Assembly (NCBI RefSeq): GCF_002104995.1
Contig: NW_024468276.1
Location: 1-64,000, forward strand
Source: Linderina pennispora
Lineage: Eukaryota > Kickxellomycota > Kickxellomycetes > Kickxellales > Kickxellaceae
Length of the DNA: 64,000 nt
Reading direction: 5' to 3'
The position numbers and the translations under genes were made by a program. A model generated the notes under the pieces. It ran no database searches. It was not told the origin of the DNA and saw only the letters and a list, made by a program, of their open reading frames with translations. Shown piece after piece: positions 60,101 through 64,000 of the stretch; within the stretch, counting starts at the first letter, position 1, and each line of letters begins with the position of its first letter.

Positions 60101-60778
60101 GCCTGTGGTCTTGGATAGCCAGTCGGTTGATTCCAGCCCGAAGGCAGAGGACGCGGCCAAGTCGGAGGAAGTAGTGGAGGAGACAAGCCCGCTGCTGTCG
60201 ATTGTTGTGCCGGTTGACGACGAGGTGCGCAAGGCGGCTTCGAACTGGGTCAAGGACGCGCGCAAGTCGATCTCGAAGGAGGTTGCGCAGGAGCGCACCC
60301 GCCAGAGCACCTCGGCTACTGAGGAGGAGCAGGTCGAGCAGGAGACGGTCGCTGCGGCGGTCGAATCGCAAGCCGAGCCGTCGCCGGCTGCTTCGGAGCC
60401 CTCGCAGGTGAAGGCGGTGGCCAGCACGGCGGCTGTGGAACGTGCGGTGGCCGAATCCGCTGTGCAGCCCGAGAAGGAGGAGGCCGTGGTGGCGCCACGG
60501 TCGGCGGCCAAGCAGGAGCCGGCTCCGGCACCGGTCCGGCCGAGCAAGACAGCACCCAAGGCAGCCGCAAACGAGGCAGCTGGTTCGCTGCCCCAGGAGT
60601 ACCGGTGGATAAGACGGCGATCAAGTCGGCGCAGAAGGCAAAGACAGCGCAGAAGGCGGCCAAGCCAGCAGCGAGCCGGCGGACGAAGAAGGCCGACGAG
60701 AAGCAGGCGCAAGCCACAAGGGGTCCGCGCAAGATCAAGGTCAAGAAGCGCCGCTCCGCAGCACGCGATGAGCTCTGA
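57189..60778 (+). CDS. ER type II membrane protein with Glu-rich region and C-terminal RDEL; three apparent indels
   Basis: Exon 1 (57189-57242) is joined in phase 0 to 57369 after a 126-base intron. A membrane anchor follows (LLRRLFLMYVVFITL). Next is a long amphipathic region with repeated H-x-x-P-x-Y/L and Y-x-x-H motifs. A Val/Glu-rich tandem region, a Thr/Ser/Val region and a Lys/Ala/Arg-rich tail ending AARDEL-stop come after. An N-terminal anchor puts the C-terminus in the ER lumen, where RDEL acts as a KDEL-like retention signal. The frame needs three single-base corrections: near 57962 (base missing), 58301-58304 (extra T in a T run) and about 60603 (base missing). Without them the Lys-rich tail and RDEL are lost and one long frame reads 58239-61115. 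The indels may be sequencing errors or real damage. No family recognised. Confidence 0.55.
57243..57368 (+). other. intron of the RDEL protein gene (inferred)
   Basis: Donor GTACGC after AAG, acceptor CCTGTAG at 57368, 126 bases. Splicing joins a short open exon starting ATGGCTGTTGCC to the membrane-anchor frame in phase 0, while the unspliced frame is closed. Confidence 0.65.
58728..58858 (+). repeat. 15-bp tandem repeats coding for EETVA/EETVT
   Basis: About eight imperfect copies of a GAGGAGACTGTTGCT-type unit within the RDEL protein gene. They add or lose five residues without breaking the frame. Confidence 0.85.
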
Positions 60779-60845
60779 GCAAACAAAATTATTCACTTTT
60801 TTCCCCGTATATTCACTTCAATCTCCCAATTCAATTCCAACTGGC

Positions 60846-61187
60846 TTACAAGAGGTTCGATTCAAAGTACTTTGCGACCTTGTTGAGCTTGATCTTCTGC
60901 TCCTGCATGGAGAAGCTGCTGGTGGACAGGAAGAGCAGGGTGTCGTAGATGGCGTCGTAGGCGGCCTTGGCGTCGGGCGAGTCTTTGTACAGCTTGCTGG
61001 CGGAGTTGCGCATCCCAAGGCTCACTGCCAGATCGTGGACCAGCTCGACGTTGGTTTTGCCGCCCTTCTTGCCGACATTCTTGGTGTCCTCAAGGAACTG
61101 ATCAACAGCGGTTGATTCTGCAGCAGTGAGTGCCAAGACAGTCGTGACTAGCGCCAAGAACGCGGGAACGAGGAAAGCAAGTCTCAT
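60846..61187 (-). CDS. small secreted protein, 113 residues
   Basis: Start chosen at 61187, where MRLAFLVPAFLALVTTVLAL forms a clear signal peptide ending near TAAES. Upstream in-frame codons to 61454 are not protein-like. A TATA-like AAATAAAG lies near 61227. The mature part (about 90 residues) is alpha-helical, charged and cysteine-free, with no known domain. It converges on the RDEL gene with 67 bases between stops. It could be a wall-associated or effector-like protein, but nothing in the sequence decides. Confidence 0.62.
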   Translation of the reverse strand: MRLAFLVPAFLALVTTVLALTAAESTAVDQFLEDTKNVGKKGGKTNVELVHDLAVSLGMRNSASKLYKDSPDAKAAYDAIYDTLLFLSTSSFSMQEQKIKLNKVAKYFESNLL

Positions 61188-62791
61188 TTCTTCTTGAATA
61201 ACAAAAAATAAGGGATGTGCTACTGCTTTATTTAGGCTGGCTATAGAGTGCAGAATGATCTCTGGAGGTGCGTCTTGGCATACAGGAGGGCTGCGGCGTT
61301 CCGTAGGCCGGCTTATATGCGGCACCTTGGCAAATATATGTGGGTGGTGGGTGGCGATGTTTCGCTGGCACATGGACAGTGTACTGGGGGCATGTGGTGG
61401 TATTAGCATTGGGCTCGAGGTAGCGAGGGGATGGCGAGTGGTTCCGCGCCACATGCAAGGTGTCTCAGTCAGGGGAGGGCGCAGGGGCGAAAAAGCATAT
61501 GATGGCCGGCAACCCCCACCAGAGCTGAAAGTGAGAGCTGGGCTGCCTGTATGTGCGAGGGGGTCGGTTTTACCACGGGGAAATGGGGAGCATGATGTTC
61601 AGCCAGTTTCCAGAAGGAACCCAGAAACATCAGCGAGGGAGGCGATTGGGGGAATGCTCGGGCTGCGTGTGGTCGGACCGCCAGGCACATCAGGACGATT
61701 AGCTCATTCCAAAGCCGAGCAGTCCAGGAGCGTGCCATCATGGGCATTGGGGAGTGTAAATGGGATTCGTGCTCGGCGCATAAAGCACTGATTTCCTAAG
61801 CAGCAGGAATAAGGGGGCGGTGGGCTTCTGGACTCCGCACCCAGGGCGGAGACCGACATTGCGCCGCTGACAAACAGGCGACGCCTCGTGCGATGGAAAC
61901 TGACAAGGGACAAGGCAGAGCGCGGGCATCGGGGGTTGTGTGGCAAAAACCTGAAAAACAAAAATGCAAAGGCTGTTTGTTTTGTTTTCCCTCAATGGCG
62001 TGTGTGCGGCAGGAGAGGGTGAACAAGGGCAGGCGCTATACTACTGCCGGTTCTGCTGGCCTTTTTCCCTGGCTTTCGACAGCAGAAGCGTATAGGTGCG
62101 ATATCATTGGGCATGAGGCGGCAAGGGCTTGGCGTGCATAGATGTCTGGGCGGACATTGGCACATCGACGGGTTGCGCGCTGGCAATTGGGACACGCGTA
62201 TGTAGATGGAAGCAGAGGAAAGGCGAGATATGCCATCAGCAGACATACCTGGCGCATGCAAGTGCGGATTGGTGGAGAACGGGGAGGAAACAAGAGATTA
62301 CACGGGGTCCCTACGTTCATAGCCGGCCCCCAACAGGCAGCTCTCCGAGCGCTTGGAGGTGGACGGCTGGGCGGCATTGCGGATCGGCCAGTTGCGCCCA
62401 TGCATCAGTGACGCCAGGCGCTGTATAAAGGCGGCTGTGGTACAGATGCTGATTTCTTCTTCTGCGCGCGTTTGTACCTTTTTGTTTTTCTTCGTGTTTA
62501 TATCAGCACTTTGCTCTGTTAGGGAAATAAGCTAGCCCCCACCCCAGCGCCGGCCATCCAAAAACAGCGCATATTACTTTCAGCAGCCAGAACAAGGGGC
62601 TGTATTAACGACAGAAAGAGGGGCAGAGGAAAACTGTCCAACGCGCAGAGCTGACCCCATTTCCGGATGGCCAAAAGGCAGCAGCATCGCTTTCTCCCGC
62701 TTTCCTCGCCTGTGTCCCTTCATCGTGTCGGTATTTATTCGTTCTAATTTGCACAAAACAAAATATTGTTTTTTTCTTCGCTTGGGGGCTC
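61188..62791. other. intergenic between divergent genes, no gene supported
   Basis: GC-rich with overlapping ORFs on both strands (the longest is 178 codons at 61255-61791). None has a domain or signal sequence. It presumably holds the two promoters. Confidence 0.45.
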
Positions 62792-63289
62792 ATGGTCCGG
62801 TTATCGTTTGCAGTGACGGCCAGCATCCTGGTGTTCTGGATATCAGCTATGGGGTCGAGCAACTACCTGCTGTACACATGGCGGTCAGGCACCAAGGCGC
62901 TGTCGCCGCAGGTGTTTTCGCTGATGCTGTGGTCGCGGGGCTGGCAGGTGCGCCAGCAAGAGACATTGCGGGCAGCGGGTACAGCGCAGGCAGAGCAGGC
63001 AGAGGAGCAGGTGCCGACGGGTGCCACGTCCAATATGCTGGAGGAGCAGGTGTCGGTGGGCGTCATGTCCAGTGTGCTGGAGGCGGGACGGGTGGACACC
63101 GCGTACCGAGAGGCACAGTACCGGAAGCGCGCATTGGCGCTGCGGCGGGCGTCGGGGACGGCAGCGCGAGTGCTGGTGGCGCCCGAGGACGTGTCGGCGA
63201 AGGACATACTGCCCGAGGGCCATAATGGGTTCACGTCGATGGTTGCGATTTCCTGCGTGCTTGTATTTGCTACATTTGTTGCCTTTTAA
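62792..63289 (+). CDS. putative membrane protein, 165 residues
   Basis: The N-terminal hydrophobic stretch (LSFAVTASILVFWISAMG, residues 4-21) reads as a signal anchor. A C-terminal stretch (MVAISCVLVFATFVAF, the last 16 residues) reads as a second membrane span or a GPI/tail signal ending at the stop. The middle is Ala/Gln/Glu-rich, with two loose repeats of the type MLEEQV-VG and an Arg-rich helix. No recognised family. The ATG follows a T-rich leader. It converges on the reductase gene 63 bases away. Coding is plausible because both ends are structured as membrane segments, but it is unproven. Confidence 0.5.
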   Translation: MVRLSFAVTASILVFWISAMGSSNYLLYTWRSGTKALSPQVFSLMLWSRGWQVRQQETLRAAGTAQAEQAEEQVPTGATSNMLEEQVSVGVMSSVLEAGRVDTAYREAQYRKRALALRRASGTAARVLVAPEDVSAKDILPEGHNGFTSMVAISCVLVFATFVAF

Positions 63290-63352
63290 TCATATTAATC
63301 TTTAGAGTATGTGTATTGCAAAACGTGTTTTTGGACTGGGAGAGATTATCGG

Positions 63353-64000
63353 CTACGACCACACGTCCTCCTGGTAGCGCGAGGCCTTGCGCATCTCGGC
63401 CAGCCACTGGGCAGCAGTGTCCACTGGCACGCCGGCCTTGTCGGCGATCAGAGCAGCCAGGGCTCGGGTCACGTCCTTGGCCATGGCCTTGGCGTCGCCG
63501 CACACGTAGATGTGGGCCCGCGGCGGACCGGTGAGCTTGTCCTGGCCCGCCAGCAAGGCCTCGAAGACAGCGTCGGCGTGCTCGGCCAGACGGTGCTGCA
63601 CATAGATCTTGTTGGCCTGGTCGCGCGAGAAGGCCGTGATGACCTGCGACTGCGGAGCCACGGTGCGGATGTCGTCGAACAGACGCGCCAGCTCGTCCTC
63701 ATACATGTAGTCGTGGACAGCCGTGCGCGCGCCGAAGAACAGCAGCGCCGTGCCCTGCGCCGACTCGGGGTTGGCACGTGCCTGGTGGGCGCGCTCCTGC
63801 ACAAAGCCGCGCATGGGCGCCAGGCCAGTGCCGGGCCCAATCATGATGATCGGCACCGCGGGGTCGGTGGGCAGACGGAACTGCGACTTGCGGATATACA
63901 CCGGCAGGGCCAGCTGGCGGTCGACCGGCGGATGGATGGTGTAGGAGCCCAGCACATGGCCCTTGTTGTCCGCCACCACTGGAGCACCGGACGCGTCGTG
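63353..64000 (-). CDS. NCP1: NADPH-cytochrome P450 reductase, C-terminal part (continues beyond window)
   Basis: Carries electrons from NADPH through FAD and FMN to P450 enzymes on the ER membrane (family knowledge). Visible here is the ferredoxin-reductase NADPH-binding domain: PVYIRKSQFRLP, then the MIGPGTGLAPMRGF nucleotide loop, LLFFGAR, SRDQ, YVCGDAKAMAKDV, and the C-terminal RYQEDVWS. The penultimate Trp stacks on FAD in this family. The stop is at 63353. The frame is open to the window end at 64000, so the apparent GTG start at 63979 is not real. The FMN and FAD domains must lie outside the window. Confidence 0.93.
   Translation of the reverse strand, partial: HDASGAPVVADNKGHVLGSYTIHPPVDRQLALPVYIRKSQFRLPTDPAVPIIMIGPGTGLAPMRGFVQERAHQARANPESAQGTALLFFGARTAVHDYMYEDELARLFDDIRTVAPQSQVITAFSRDQANKIYVQHRLAEHADAVFEALLAGQDKLTGPPRAHIYVCGDAKAMAKDVTRALAALIADKAGVPVDTAAQWLAEMRKASRYQEDVWS

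Noticed and set aside
59279-60796. 505-codon minus-strand ORF opposite the RDEL protein
   Set aside because: Ser/Thr/Val-rich low-complexity antisense of a Glu/Ala/Val-rich coding region. The plus strand has the anchor, intron and retention signal.
58239-61115. Taking the 958-codon frame as the true protein end
   Set aside because: Past about 60600 it becomes an Arg-rich shadow and runs into the convergent secreted-protein gene. The neighbouring frame gives a sensible Lys/Ala tail with RDEL and a stop at 60778.
61255-61791. 178-codon ORF between the small secreted protein and the membrane protein
   Set aside because: Gly/Arg-rich shadow ORF in the promoter region of two divergent genes. No supporting feature.

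Overview
The window looks like a chromosomal segment of a compact-genome fungus. The genes are GC-rich and intron-poor; two have short introns, one with a TGCTAAC-type branch point. TATA-like boxes lie close upstream of several starts. The gene set is fungal or opisthokont: a chromodomain Ty3 retrotransposon, a P5B ATPase, an Nrg1-like zinc finger, a Nup159/Nup214 protein and a cytochrome P450 reductase. An early-diverging lineage such as Kickxellomycotina would fit, but that placement is inference only.

Layout. 1-4804: a Ty3/gypsy chromovirus with 171-bp LTRs, the 5' one cut by the window edge, and a frameshifted gag-pol. 4.9-5.8 kb: a 48-residue C2H2 zinc-finger ORF and a secreted protein with repeated GWDY motifs. 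7.06 kb: a tRNA-Ala(AGC). 7.3-34.6 kb: an AT-rich island made almost wholly of nested DNA transposons. 34.7-64 kb: ordinary GC-rich genes (P5B ATPase, a CTC1-like OB-fold protein, a 2410-residue nucleoporin, a C2H2 regulator, a drug/metabolite transporter, a membrane protein ending in RDEL, two small secretory or membrane proteins, and the C-terminal part of NADPH-cytochrome P450 reductase).

The most unusual content is the transposon island. Two diverged families, called A and B here, share one plan. Each element is about 4.1-4.25 kb and has three genes: ORF A (about 540 residues, unknown), a small ORF B on the opposite strand (79-84 residues, unknown) and ORF C, a DDE transposase resembling the HARBI1/DDE_Tnp_4 group. 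B elements are flanked by 3-bp target duplications, and three B insertions can be checked against their interrupted targets. Each element is bounded by long DIRECT repeats (about 397 bp in A, about 461 bp in B). Each repeat begins GGGGG/GGAGG and ends in ATGACCCCC or ATGGCCTCC, and that ATG is the start codon of ORF A. Each repeat contains a perfect or near-perfect palindrome (54-60-nt arms, 46-91-nt loop). The loop is found in both orientations relative to its flanks, in both families, including between the two ends of one element. A solo copy of the B repeat also occurs.

Nesting order: family A entered an older A-like repeat and was then split by B1. B3 entered a Tc1-like relic, and its transposase gene was then split by B2. 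B2 has all three ORFs intact and is the best candidate for a self-mobile copy. Tc1-like relics, a solo LTR and a 2.6-kb foldback element fill the rest of the island.
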